Assembly: GCA_014905825.1 (NCBI GenBank)
Contig: JACGCN010000009.1
Location: forward strand, 62,001-126,000
Length of the DNA stretch: 64,000 nucleotides
Direction: 5' to 3'
Origin: Lyophyllum atratum
Lineage: Eukaryota; Basidiomycota; Agaricomycetes; Agaricales; Lyophyllaceae
The notes below the pieces were generated by a model. That model was given only the letters and a program-made list of their open reading frames with translations. It had not been told where the DNA came from and searched no databases. Position numbers and translations under genes: made by a program. Numbering within the stretch: the stretch's first letter is position 1; every line of letters starts with the position of its first letter. Shown here one piece after another: positions 12,595 through 24,016 of the stretch.

Positions 12595-13086
12595 GGTGCT
12601 TTGTTTTCTCACGAGCAGCTTGTTGGGTCCTTGGTGGAACGTGTACTACCTATGTTTATCTGTTGTTGTACCATCTAAAATTCGAGTGTCATGATTCACG
12701 TCTTCGCAGCCATAGGCCAACTCTCGTGAGGTGTTTTTACAACAGGCGGCGCGTCTGTTCCTCTGTTTTCGGCTCCGCCGGACTAATGATACCTTGCGTC
12801 GCATCGAGGGGCGTTCATCTTGACAGACAATGCCTGAACTTGTCGCTGGAGGTCATGTATATGTGCACGCTTACCAGGCTTGTGCTTTGCTTTTCCAGAA
12901 CGTAATTCAAGAATCAAAATCAATTGACCATCGCAGCTTTGACGTACAACTCCTACAAACCATCTGCTCCTCCTGTTCCTCCAAGTATACGATGGTGCCC
13001 AAATTACCTAAAGACTGCCTGCGCTACGCGACCGTCAGTTTTGAATGCCTGACTTGATTGTATCTCGCGTGACCCACCAGTTTGCT
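12595..13086. other. Intergenic, convergent 3' ends
   Basis: Lies between the end of the dioxygenase and the end of the first F-box-like gene, so only terminators and 3'UTRs are expected. Open frames here are short and not conserved. Nothing else recognised. Confidence 0.4.
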
Positions 13087-14319
13087 CTATAGCCAATTGT
13101 TGATACGAAAAATGAGCTGACCGTTGCTGTGTAGTTTGGGGAGTCGTGGCGGGATTAACTCTTCAGCCCCAATAAGTGAAATTGTGACCCGCAGGAAACC
13201 GGTCTGGCAGGTCCAGCTAGTGAGGACATTGTCCAACCGAGTCCATTGCTCCTGGCTGAGATCCGACACGGAGCAGGGGTCAAACATGATGTCCTTGATG
13301 TGGTTTTTCGCAGGTACGCTTTCGAGAGCCTGTATTATCCAGGCGCCCGAGTATGTCTTACTCCACAGGCTGAACACTTTGAGCTCGAGGGAGTTGAGCT
13401 TGTTTAAATTTCTAAGATCTAGAGGCGTTTGCCAAGGTTCGTCTGAACAAAGGGGGTAGTGTTAGTGGATATAAAGCCTTTACACGTAGAACATCTTACT
13501 GCATGCGATGATGATGGAAACGAACCGTAGAGTGTTGGAGGCAACATCGAGAGTCTGTTGGAAGCATGGCACTTGCATGCGCACATTACCGAGTATCCAA
13601 GCTTCACAATGAATCAGGCGAGAGAGAGAGAGAGAAGATGGCTCGGAGGTACTGTGGAGTGTCTCGAGGAGTCCTCTACATTCGTCGGCTTGACCCACAC
13701 ACAATCGTTTCAAATATCCCCGGTTTCCCGTGGCTGATGGTGTTACCGGTGGCGGAAATGATGATGATACAGAATCGGCGGAGAAACTGGGAATCGGTAG
13801 TGCGCGTCGGAGGCGGAGTTCCTCTAACTGGGGGAGGTGACGGAGATATTCGTACGGGACGAGGACGTTCCCGAGGCAAAGATTCCTCAGCTGGGGGGAG
13901 CGCAGGATGTGCCGGAGCTCGATCATGAAGTCTTCACCGAGAGCCTTCCAGTACATCATATCCAAGGAGACCATATGCTGTTCGAGATCCAGTTCAAGGC
14001 TTTGGATATGTCGCAGCAGGCTGAGAATGTTGGACAGGCTCTTCTCTTCAAACGCATCGTTGAGGAAAAGAGTCAGTGATTCGACACATGTACCAAGACG
14101 TGGATTAGATTGCAGGATATCGATGAGAGCGCGATTCCTGGGTTGGTTCTTCTCGTCGTGATAAATGGTGATGGAATGAAAGAGCTGTTTCTGAGATGGG
14201 TTCCTGAACGAGTCAGAAACAAGGCTACATTCCCGTAGAGTTCCCCGAGCATCTGCGAGCTCTTCTATAATGGTGTTAATGAGTTCTTGTGGAAGGTGGG
14301 GCTGAGCAATCGACGCCAT
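13087..14319 (-). CDS. F-box-like / leucine-rich protein, tandem copy 1
   Basis: Two-exon gene (14319-13500 and 13442-13087; 391 aa) joined across a 57-nt intron (13443-13499). The N-terminus MASIAQPHLPQELINTI followed by ECSLVSDSFRNPSQKQLF is the F-box-like pattern common in Agaricomycetes. The rest is leucine-rich without regular repeats. The ATG at 14319 is preferred over the upstream one at 14376 because copy 2 starts at the same point. Copy 2 (14784-16022) is a close paralogue in the same orientation, and residues like FMIELR-ILRS-QLRNLCLG match almost word for word. Such proteins probably act as substrate adaptors of SCF ubiquitin ligases; the target is unknown. Confidence 0.75.
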
Positions 14320-14783
14320 TAATGGAAAGGAAGGGATGAGGAGTCCTGGTTGCGCAGTTCGGGCTGACGTTGCCATAGAGGCGAGCTATCACAAATATAG
14401 CCCGCAGTCCAGTGATTTAATGGTGCAGATTCGGTCTTCTCAACAATTGTGCAATGGGATGAGCATGTGGATACGTTCAACAAGGGTTGTAATTTCGCTC
14501 TACCAAAACGTAGCCCGCAATGGATTTTATGCCTTTGTTAGATCAACCGCTCGACTTGAGCAAATACAAATCGGTAGTGCAACTCGGGACTTCAAGATAC
14601 CGATATCAGGCTTTATCCGCGTGAGCAGCCATCGAGGCCGTTGACGCACAGGTTCCCTACAAACTATTCCTCCTCCTGTCTCACCCACTTGAATACAAAG
14701 GGACCTGACGACTGCCTTCATTACCGACAGTCAGTTTCGAACACCTGATTTCATTGCATATTGCTTGACATACCAGTTTTGCT
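14320..14783. promoter_or_regulatory. Intergenic region upstream of F-box copy 1
   Basis: Separates the tandem F-box-like genes and should contain the promoter of copy 1 and the 3' end of copy 2. No clear core promoter motif or repeat was found. Confidence 0.35.
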
Positions 14784-16022
14784 CTACGACGCCCAATTCT
14801 TGTCAACGAAAGTGAGCTGACCGCGGCTGTGTAGTTTTGGGAGTCGTGCGGGGATCAAGCTTTCAGCTCCGAAAAAGAGAATTGTGACCCGCAGCAGGAC
14901 GCCCTTGCAGATCCAGCTAGCCAGGACGTTGTCCAATCGAACCCAGTTCTCGTGGCTGAGATCCGAGATGAGGCAGGGTGCAAAGATAATTTTCTTAACT
15001 TCGTTTGTGGTAGGTACGCTCTCGAGAACCTGGATGATCCAGGCACCCAGGTACGGACTACCCAACGGGCCGAGCACGCCAGTGAATAATTTGAGCTCGA
15101 GTGAGTTGAGCTTCCTCAAATTTCTGAGATCCAAGGGCGTTTTCGAACGTTCTTCTGAGCAACAGGAGGTAGCGTCAACGGATATCAAGCCTCTACACAC
15201 CGAAATCTTACCGCGTATGGTGACGACGGAAACAAACTCTAGAGCGTCGGAGGCGACATCGAGGATCTGTTGAAAGCACTGGACGTGCGCATCATCAAGT
15301 ATCCAAGCTTCATAGCGGTGAAGGCGGGAGAGAGAGAGGGAAGATAGCGCGGAGGCACTGTGGAATGTTTCGAGGAGTCCTTTACATGCGTCGGCTTGAT
15401 CCACATATAATCGTTTCAAATACCCCTGGTTTCTCGTGGCTGACGGTTCTAACGGTAGCGGAAATGATGATACAGAATCGCCGTAGAAACAAGAAATTGG
15501 TAGCGTGTGTTGGAGGCGGAGTTCCTCTAACTGGGAGAGGCGAAGCAGATACTCGTACGGGACGAGGACATTCCCGAGGCAAAGATTCCTCAGCTGGGAG
15601 GAGCGCAGGATGCGCCGGAGCTCAATCATGAAATCTTCACCGAGAGCCTTCCAGTACATCATATTCAAGGAGGCCGTGTGCTGTTCGCAATCTAGTTGAA
15701 GGCTTTGGATATGTCGCAGCAGGCTCAGAATGTTGGACAGGCTCTTCTCTTCAAACGCATCGTTGAAGAAAAGAGTCAGTGATTCGACGTATGTACCAAG
15801 ACGTGGATTAGATAGCAACATATCAAGGAGAGCGCGATTCCTGGGTTGGTTTTTATTGTCGTGAAAAATGGTGATCGAATGAAAGAGGTGCTTTTGAGAT
15901 GGGTCCCTAAATGAGTGAGAAACAAGGCTACATTTCTGTAGAGTGCTCCGAGCTCCTGCGAGCTCTTGGAGAATGGTGTTGATGAGTTCCTGTGGAACGC
16001 GGGGTTGAGAAATGGACGCCAT
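14784..16022 (-). CDS. F-box-like / leucine-rich protein, tandem copy 2
   Basis: Paralogue of the 13087-14319 gene. It can be read as one uninterrupted 412-codon frame, but a 57-nt segment (15155-15211) with GTAAG and CAG ends sits exactly where copy 1 has its intron. Removing it gives 393 aa and better agreement with copy 1, so it is probably an intron without an in-frame stop; both forms would be translatable. The N-terminal F-box-like stretch (RVPQELINTILQELAG, then CSLVSHSFRDPSQK) and the leucine-rich remainder are well conserved. Function inferred only from family: adaptor of an SCF-type ubiquitin ligase. Confidence 0.75.
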   Translation of the reverse strand: MASISQPRVPQELINTILQELAGARSTLQKCSLVSHSFRDPSQKHLFHSITIFHDNKNQPRNRALLDMLLSNPRLGTYVESLTLFFNDAFEEKSLSNILSLLRHIQSLQLDCEQHTASLNMMYWKALGEDFMIELRRILRSSQLRNLCLGNVLVPYEYLLRLSQLEELRLQHTLPISCFYGDSVSSFPLPLEPSATRNQGYLKRLYVDQADACKGLLETFHSASALSSLSLSRLHRYEAWILDDAHVQCFQQILDVASDALEFVSVVTIRGKISVCRGLISVDATSCCSEERSKTPLDLRNLRKLNSLELKLFTGVLGPLGSPYLGAWIIQVLESVPTTNEVKKIIFAPCLISDLSHENWVRLDNVLASWICKGVLLRVTILFFGAESLIPARLPKLHSRGQLTFVDKNWAS

Positions 16023-16452
16023 ATATGTGTTTCGGAAAGCTGGGGTGAAGCAAGAGGTGGCTAGAGGTGGTCGATCTTGCTGTTCATATCAGCTGGTTGT
16101 CGCAGCCGAGAGCGAGCGTCATGAATGCTAGGGTCGGGAAACTAGAAGAGCTCCGATTAGATCGGCCTTCCCGTTCATCAATTTGTTATGTACAGCCATC
16201 GGCTGCAAACAACGCCTTAAGTTGTCAGCAAGCAACCATGCCGAAGCCACGACGCTCCGGCTGGTGCTGCGCCTTCCTATCGTCGCGGTTATCGCAGCTC
16301 CAGAGTCCAGCCTGATGCTATCTCCGGCACGGCAACAGTGCGGGTTTCTCGTATAAATTCTGTGTGAAATCCACTGCAAATATCAGCAATTCGATTCGGA
16401 GGCCCTCAATTCAACATCATCCAGACAGAGCGACGAGCCAGTCAAAAGGAAC
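16023..16452. promoter_or_regulatory. Divergent intergenic region
   Basis: Lies between the divergent starts of F-box copy 2 and the NAD(P)-binding gene, so it should hold both promoters. No definite motif was found. Confidence 0.35.
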
Positions 16453-17411
16453 ATGAACATCCTCGTCATCGGTGGCTCTCGAAATATCGGGTACCATGCG
16501 TCCCTACGGTTCCTCGGTAATAGTTGTTTTTCACCTTTATGTTTGAACTAGCTGAGCTAAATACATCCTTATCAGAGGCCGGGCATACTGTGACCTTCGT
16601 TCTCCGTAACCTCTCCGTATTCGATGACAATTCGATAATGCAAGAGCACCTGAAGAAAGGCAAGGCGCACCTCGTGAAGGGAGATGCTCTCGTCAGAGAA
16701 GACGTCCAACACGCGTGGACCACAGCCGCGGCCAACTCGGACTCTGGAATAGTCGATATCCTGCTTTTCACAGTGGGTGCGTACCATTCCGGCTGCTTTG
16801 TCAAATCCTCAGCTGACCTTTATTCTCCTCTTACAGGTGGCACGCCGAAATACCAATTCCTCAAAGGCTTCATCCTCACACCCCCTAACCTCGTCACCCA
16901 ATCCCTCCTCAACACCATCTCCACTCTTCCGTCGCACCGTCCTAGAATTATCGTGATATCCTCCACCGGCCTCACCCGTACCTCACACGCCTCACTCCCA
17001 TTGCCACTCAAGCCACTTTACGCGTACGCCTTGGCGTCCCCACATCGCGACAAAGTCGGTGCCGAGCGCGTCATTTCCCACGTCGCGGGATGGCGTTGGA
17101 ATACCTTGGAGGACGGGGAGCCCGTAGACGAGGTGCTGGACTCACAGGGACTATGGCGAGACACGGAGGGGATGCCTGAAGAAGGGTCTTTGAAGGACGA
17201 TGTGCTCGTAATTCGGCCAGCGCTGTTGACCGATGGAGAATGTGTTGCGGAGAAGGTGAAGAGTGGGGAGGGGAAGGAAGCGTATCGGGTCAGTGAAGAG
17301 GAGCTAGGTGGGTGGACGGTCTCAAGGAAGGATGTCGCCTATTTCGTGGTAGATGCCGCCTTGAATCGGTGGGACGAGTTCAAAGGAAAGAGGGTCAGCA
17401 TTGCATACTAA
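16453..17411 (+). CDS. Atypical NAD(P)-binding Rossmann protein (NmrA/epimerase-like)
   Basis: Three exons (16453-16516, 16576-16776, 16837-17411), with introns of 59 and 60 nt. The N-terminus MNILVIGGSRNIGYHAS is a dinucleotide-binding glycine-rich loop, followed by EAGHTVTFVLRN, the second beta strand typical of atypical SDRs. RIIVISSTGLTR near the middle is the strand that carries the SDR serine. No clear YxxxK follows, so an NmrA-like or epimerase-like sensor or reductase is as likely as a classical dehydrogenase. The start at 16453 is required to keep the glycine loop. Predicted cytosolic; substrate unknown. Confidence 0.75.
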
Positions 17412-17828
17412 GCTGGGATGCCGTCTTGTCCATCGTCTCCTGATATCACGGACGCAGTTTGATTGTCTCGTGTATACCTTCCACCTTTCTTGATTCTATG
17501 ATGGAATTAATATTCGTAAAATAGCTTACTATGTATTCTATACAGTCGACTGGCTACTATATCGAATCGCGGACAGGCGTACGCATCGCCGATACCTTGG
17601 ATTCTTCGGATCCGACGATCTTGCAAATATGAACCTAAGAGGAGTGGGTTGCGCTTGAGATGGAATCAAAATACGGAGATCAAGACACACGGCGACGACC
17701 AGCACGAATGCTCCTTCTAATGAAATAAGTCATGCACAGTTAGATCCAGATTTACTACTACTAAAGCTGACATCAAGACCTGCATCGGAAAGGAAGCAAG
17801 CAAGAAGAAGTCGCGATAAATTCTCAAT
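17412..17828. other. Intergenic, convergent 3' ends
   Basis: Between the ends of the NAD(P)-binding gene and the GMC oxidoreductase gene. Nothing beyond presumed 3'UTR was recognised. Confidence 0.4.
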
Positions 17829-20046
17829 TCACCAGACACTTTTGATGAGGTCCGAAGCCCGTTCAGCGAAAACATACGTCGCCGCCTGGGTGTGAGCCGC
17901 TGGAACAACAGGCAGCACCGACGCATCCACCACACGAAGGCCCACAACACCCTTAACCCTCAAATCAGGGTCGACCACACCGTGCCCCGCGCCCCTAGGC
18001 GACATGGACGACGTCCCCACCGGGTGGAAGAAGCTGCTCGCACTCCCCCGGATGAACTCATCGAGCTCGGCATCCGTGGTGGCGTTGTTGGTCGAGGACA
18101 CGATGTAGTCCGCCCACGCGGGCGCGGCGGCGAAGCGACGTGCAGCATGGATGCCTTCGCGCATGATGGAGATGTCGGGCTCTGAGGAGAGGAAGTTGGG
18201 ATTGATCAGTGGCGCGGCGAAGGGGTCGCTTGAGTTGAGCGTGACTGATCCACCTGCGATGAGGTCGTTGTCGGTAGCACAGTGATAAAAGAAAAAAGAC
18301 AACGTACGAGAAGTAGGCGTAAGAACAGCGGTACTGACCACAAAGAAGGACATGTTCCCGATGTTGGTGGGAAGCGGGACATGGCTAAGTCCATTCTGAT
18401 TATCACGTCATTCCTTCATTCCGAGGGGGAATATTGGAGAATGGAGACGCACCGAGATTACAAACTCGACATGTGCCGTGTTAGGACCCGCAGAGGGATC
18501 AGCTACGTGTTTAAAAAGGCCAGCACTCTTCGGGACACGAATCCATCCAACGTGGTTAAACGTCCCATCCACAAGGGGCCCCATCTTCGACGTCGTCCAC
18601 TCTTGGAGGTCCTGCGCGGCGATCGTGGCGTTCCTATTGATCGTCTCGAACGTATTGGCTGAATTCACGACCCATTGGTTGACGATAAAGGGATGATCGG
18701 AAAGGTTTTTGCCGACGGAAGGAAGGTTAACGAGGGTCTTGATTCCCACGCGGGAGAGCTCTGCGGGGTCGCCTATCCCGGAATTCATAAGGATATGGGG
18801 GCTGCCAATGGTCCCTGCAGAGAGAATGATTTCTTTGCGCGCTTTTACTCTTCGGCTAGGCCCTATAACAGTAGTAAGTTTCGATTTTGGACGAAGCAAG
18901 ATTTACTGTATTCGTACCACCGACGCCTTCGGTGAACTCCACTTCTTTGAATTCGTGTTTCCCATGGCTAGACCCAGTTCGGAGCACCCTCGCCACCTGA
19001 GCATGCAGAAGAACATGTAGATTGCGCCGGCTGATGAATTGAGGTCCAAGATAAGATGTGGCCGAACTACTCCTCACACCATTCCCAATCGTCGACTGAG
19101 TCCATCCTTTACAAAACATGAGCTTGCCGTCGTTGAAACAGACAGGAACGTACCGATGCCGAGGTGGTGGCCGGAATTGGTGTCGATATTGAAGGGAAAT
19201 TCCTCAGACAGTTCACGAGTCGTTTGTATGACCATCGAATCGATAGGCTGCGGGAAGCCGGCCAGACTGACAGAGTTGATACCTGAAAATCCATGGACAG
19301 CAGGATCGAACTGTCCCGTTGTGTTGTGATGGTCTGCGGGGGGCGAGAATCTCTCATTCTGCGAAAAGGTTTACCAACATGAGGTGTAAAAGGTTGTGAG
19401 AGACGCTTACCCTTCGGAAATACGGTTGAAGCCTATCCCAAGACCAGCCATCATCACCGCTCATCCTTGCATAACGGTCATAATCTTCCGAAGTTCCTCG
19501 AGTATACGCCATGAAATCTGCCCACGGAAATGTGTAAGGTGAAGTGGACATGACATCGTTCCGGGGACTTACTGATGGAGCTACTCCCCCCAAGCAAATG
19601 ACCTCGTGGATATGCCAGTGATCGCCCATTCAAGTTGGCCTGAGGTGTTGTGGTGAAATTCCAGTCGAACGGCGTGTTGGGCGTCAGTCGGGGACAGAAG
19701 AAAGGGACCATCGAGTTCAGGACATTCTCGTTTCTGGAGGGTGGGTGGGTTCATACGATCCAGGAACAAGAGGAATCCAGGCAACATCGACTTACGACAT
19801 ACCAGCCTCGAGCACCAAAACGGTATGCCGTGCATTCTCTGTGAGGCGATTGGCGACCACATTCCCAGCCGTCCCGCCTACGTATCATCGGATGAATATC
19901 ATTCAGGACGGGGGACGGTGAGGCTCACCTCCAACGACGACGAAATCGTACTCCAGGCCGGGTAGATCTTTCACATGCTCGACGACTCTTGCAGCGGCGA
20001 GGGAGACAGATAGGAAAATAAGGCTTGCACGGCGGATGGGCTTCAT
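17829..20046 (-). CDS. Secreted GMC oxidoreductase (aryl-alcohol oxidase-like)
   Basis: Multi-exon flavoprotein gene. The start at 20046 gives MKPIRRASLIFLSVSLAAA, a convincing signal peptide, so the enzyme should be secreted. The FAD-binding loop DFVVVGGGTAGNVVANRL follows at once and is split by an intron within the glycine run. The second GMC signature (KEIILSAGTIGSPHILMNSG) lies near 18780-18840. Near the C-terminus the catalytic pair is present: His in FFHPVGTSSM and His in PAAHTQAATY (17850-18060). His/His is the pattern of aryl-alcohol and related alcohol oxidases. These FAD enzymes oxidise alcohols and make H2O2, often for lignocellulose decay. The exact substrate is not readable; the frame looks intact once introns are removed. 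Confidence 0.87.
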
Positions 20047-21303
20047 CGAGGGCACTAGTTCATCGATGGGGTTTCTTCAAACGGACCACCTTATCAGAGA
20101 ACACGCGGTCCGGCGTCATGGGAATACCAAAGAACAGTGGCTGGAGCAGTGGTGGGAAGTTGGGTACGACAAAAGCAATTGCTCGCACGGCAAGAACTGG
20201 AAGCTATACCATGCGTTATTTAAAGCCCATAACGCAGATTCGAAGAGTTCGGAAGGCGTTCCGCAAGGAAAGGTTTGGGACAACGGGAGATTCGATGAAC
20301 CGAGTTTCAGGTTCGGCAGCGCCATAAGTATACAGGGCTATATATCGAGTCTGGGTAAGTCTCTGATTTCTAGAACATGAAGACGCTATATCACTCATAC
20401 GGGCTCACTAGTGGCAAAAAAGAAAACCCATCGTCGCGACTCGTCCTTAGTCCCTATATTTTGGATCGTAGTCCTCCGAGTATTTAGTCCAAGTCTCCAG
20501 CGCAGCTTGGGTCCGCTGAACCTTGATATCTTTCAAATCTCTGACTGCTTTTGGATCTTCTTCTTTCGAAAACGGGACAGCAAAGTCGTAGGATGCAAGG
20601 ACTGTCATTTTCACAACATGGGAGGGTTGTAACGTTGACTCGAATATGCGGGTGGGGGTTTGCTGGCACAGGGAGACCAAGCACAACACAACAACGCGTC
20701 CACAAATCCATCATCATCACATGACCTCGCGATTTTGCTTCCACTTCCTCGTTGTCAAATTTCAGTTATCATCGATATATCAGTTGGAATGCGTCAGACA
20801 AAACTATTGACTCTTGTCGCCGCCAACGGATTGACATAGCTAGACCTCCGAGCTCCATTCCTGGCTCCTCTTTCAAAAGCTAAACGTCGGCTTGAGCACT
20901 GCACCGGCACTCGTCATCTCATCTGGAGCATGGAAGGCGACGCTTAATTTACAGTACCGACCTCAGGACGCCGACGCTTCTCCCTTCTCTCCCCATTCCC
21001 CCAATAGAAGACGACCTCAAGAAGTAAAATCCATACCCCCCACACTCCGCATCCTCTTATCGTGACGTACAAGACCCAAACTTCTATTACATGCCATCCA
21101 CCGGCTACTTCCCAAGCCTACAATCTGCCCTGTCAGTGTCATGTTCCATCAATCCGCAGGGAAGCTCGTTCTCGACGTTATATATAAAGCTTTGGACGAC
21201 TTTGTCCCGCCAGCTGGTTGATACTGAAAAGGACTCCGACGACGTTCGACGTTCGACGGCATACGCAGGCAGCAGTATCTAACCAGCTTAACTTGGCTTT
21301 GAG
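20047..21303. promoter_or_regulatory. Divergent intergenic region between GMC oxidase and DUF2235-C
   Basis: Contains the promoters of two divergent genes. A TATATAAAG box at 21181-21188 lies 123 bp upstream of the DUF2235-C ATG. A pyrimidine-rich tract at about 20970-21000 may also belong to that promoter. On the other side, an AT-rich TTTAAATA (about 20216-20225) is a weak TATA candidate for the GMC gene. A small minus-strand ORF inside is listed separately. Confidence 0.45.
20447..20608 (-). CDS. Small hypothetical protein, 53 aa
   Basis: A 53-codon frame starting at 20608 (MTVLASYDFAVPF) and ending DYDPKYRD. It is charged and helix-prone, with no signal peptide or membrane segment, and resembles no family I recognise. 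It could be a real small gene or chance; the only support is its composition, which looks more protein-like than neighbouring random frames. Confidence 0.3.
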   Translation of the reverse strand: MTVLASYDFAVPFSKEEDPKAVRDLKDIKVQRTQAALETWTKYSEDYDPKYRD

Positions 21304-23330
21304 ATGGAGGACCCTCCGCCAGAGAGACTGACTGGCAGTGTCCCACCCGAGCATCTGTATAGGACTCTCATTCTCTGCTTTGATGGCACAGGAGACCAGT
21401 AAGCATTTTTCCCCGCTCTTCGACCACATAACTGACTGACCACGTCATAGGTTCGACGCCGACGTAAGCCCTCTCCCCCTCCACCCTCTTTTCGTTTCCG
21501 ACCTCACCCCCGCTCCAGAATTCGAACATCGTCGAACTATTTTCCATGCTAAAGAAGGACGACCGGGAGCACCAGATGTGCTACTACCAGGTCCGTCTCC
21601 TCTCCCTCGGCTTGTCGTGAGTTGGGGTTGACGTGGAGGTACGCGTCGTAGGCTGGAATCGGCACGTACACGAACCCAGAGATAGCTACGCCGATGATGG
21701 CCAAGTTCTCCAAGGTATTCAAACCCTCTTCCCCCAATACCCGTCCCATCTGAAACTGGCATTCCAGACGCTTGATGAAGCCATCGCATGGAACCTCAAC
21801 GCGCATGTCATGGGTAAGTAGCCCAGTACTGCTGTGATCACCCCTGGTATCTGATTTCCTCTCGCAGACGGTTACGAGTTTCTCATGCAAAACTGTACGT
21901 CCCTCTCCCACTCATCCCGCGACGGCGGTCCCTAAGTAGAAGTCCACAGATAAGGCTGGAGATCGAATTTGCATCTTCGGTTTCTCTCGTGGTGCATACA
22001 CCGCACGAGCGCTCGCGGGTATGATCCACAAGGTATTCCTCGGTGGTTGTCGTCACATGGTGGTCCAAGCTGACGTCCGTCCTAGGTGGGGTTACTCCCC
22101 GCATGCAATCACCAGCAAATCCCGTTCGCATACAAGATGTTCCAGAGCGTGGACGATCTGGGGTGGAAGCAATCCAACGCCTTCAAGAAGACCTTCTCCG
22201 TCGACGTCAAGATCGAGTTTATCGGTGTTTGGTGCGTACACCCCCACCCTCCCTACCCCTCCCTCCCTCTTAGCTAACACCCCCTCCCCCTCCCCCCCAG
22301 GGACACCGTAAACTCAGTCGGGCTCATCCCCCGCCGCCTCCCCTTCACCACATCCAACACCATCGTGCGCACCTTCCGGCACGCCATCGCGCTCGACGAG
22401 CGCCGCGCCAAGTTCAAGGCGAACCACTGGAACTACCCGAACGACAAGGAAGCGGGGCTGGCATCGGGAGGGGGGCAGAAACCGAAGGATGCGAGACCGA
22501 AGCCGGTGAAGAAACAGACGTTGAGGGCGATGGAGAGGCAGTTCTCGGAGCATGCGGAGATTCCGACTGATATTGAGGAGGTATGTTGTGTGGTTTGTGT
22601 ATACGATAATTTGGTGTGAACTCATCGACGGTATGGTACTTCAGGTCTGGTTCGCGGGATGTCACTGCGGTAAGCCCCCAACCACCTCCCCGCGTCTTAC
22701 TTAGATCCTGATGTCCCACCCAACCCAGACGTCGGTGGAGGCTCGGTAGGCAACGACACCCCGCATACGCTCGCGCGCATCCCGCTGCGCTGGATGATCC
22801 GCGAATGCTTCAAAGCCAAGACCGGGATCCTCTTCACAGCCGACGGTCTGCGCGGTATAGGCCTCGACCCCGCCTCCCACTACCCCGAAGTCCAGCCCCG
22901 CCCCGCCCCGTCCCCCGTCTCAGGCTCTCTCATCCAGTCTATCCCCGGCAAGATCCAACTCCGTGATGGGTACGAAGCCATACCACCTGCTGCTAACGGT
23001 GTCTCCCCAAAAACGGAGGAAGAGCACGAGCTGCTCGATGCGCTCGCGCCCATCTACGACCAGCTCAGCCTCGTATGGTGGTTCTGGTGGATCCTCGAGC
23101 TCATACCGCAGAGGCAGCGGTACCAGCTGGCGGATAAGACGTGGGAGAAGAAGTTTGTGGCGAATAGGGGGGAGGGAAGGCATGTGCCGAGGCAGAGGAA
23201 GGGGGTGGTGAAGGTGCATAGGAGCGTGAAGATGCGGATGGAGGCGGAGTATGAGGGTGGGGGGAAGTATGTGCCGAGGGCGTCGTTTGAGACGGCGGAG
23301 GGGCTGGGGCATGTTGTTTGGGTGGATTGA
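21304..23330 (+). CDS. DUF2235 / Tle1-like alpha/beta hydrolase, copy C
   Basis: Third DUF2235 gene of the window, on the opposite strand and more GC-rich. Exon 1 (21304-21398) begins MEDPPPERLTG and ends CFDGTGDQ; a 13-nt micro-exon (21451-21463, FDAD) and a 72-nt exon follow, as in copies A and B. Later exons carry the nucleophile elbow GFSRGAYTARALAGM (about 21975-22025), VGLLPACNHQQIPFAYKM, the Asp segment FIGVWDTVNSVG across an intron, and FAGCHCDVGGGSVGNDTP with the likely catalytic His. The last large exon ends HVVWVD at 23330. It lacks the Ser/Thr-rich leader of about 45 residues that A and B have before the core. It is not next to a dioxygenase, so its role may differ from A and B. 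Confidence 0.88.
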
Positions 23331-24016
23331 GGGGGGGGTGAGGTGTTAGGATTTGGTCTCGAGTGTGTAGAGCAGTGCTATGAATGTAACTTCGCGTGCG
23401 TGGCGCAGATCCTGCCAAGTGTGCGTTGTTGGGTTCGTTCTTCGCGGTACCTCACCAAAAAAAATTGGGGCGCGATTTGAACTGGTTACTGGCATATGTG
23501 ACTCCTTACTACAAGGGCGTATACGGATAATAGTCAGCGGTGTTTTCGGAAGAACGTAATGATAGTATCTCGCGCACGTCGCTTTCTACTTGCCGTGTTT
23601 CTTTTTTGTTTCCAATTTGTTTCCTAAATCACCATGGCAAACCTGCAGCGCTTCTACTTTCTAGTCCAAGAAAATCTAGAATACATTCGACACAGCGCTT
23701 AAGCCAAGGTGGAGCTCATGATCAATGTGTGCCAGTTCAAGTTATCTGGAATGTCGAATGTTGGCGGGATGTGGGACCCAAGGACGCGGTCCGATCATGT
23801 GGCCACGAGGAAGATCGATCAAACCAAGTTTTGCTTCCGAGTCCCGATCGCGACGTGTGATCAGCCAAAGTATCAGCACCGCTTTTTCCAGATCCCTTGA
23901 ACCACACGACCGCGACGAGAGCGCAGGCTCTTTGTTCTCAAACTCATATAACCCTTGGCCAGGCGTTTCTCTCTCTCCAAATTCATCTATCCTCTCCCTC
24001 CTTTCCGCCTGGTCCA
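23331..24016. promoter_or_regulatory. Intergenic region upstream of DUF6699 gene
   Basis: Lies between the end of DUF2235-C and the start of the DUF6699 gene on the same strand. It should hold the latter's promoter; a CT-rich stretch (about 23945-24010) directly precedes the ATG, as is common in fungal promoters. No other element recognised. Confidence 0.4.
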
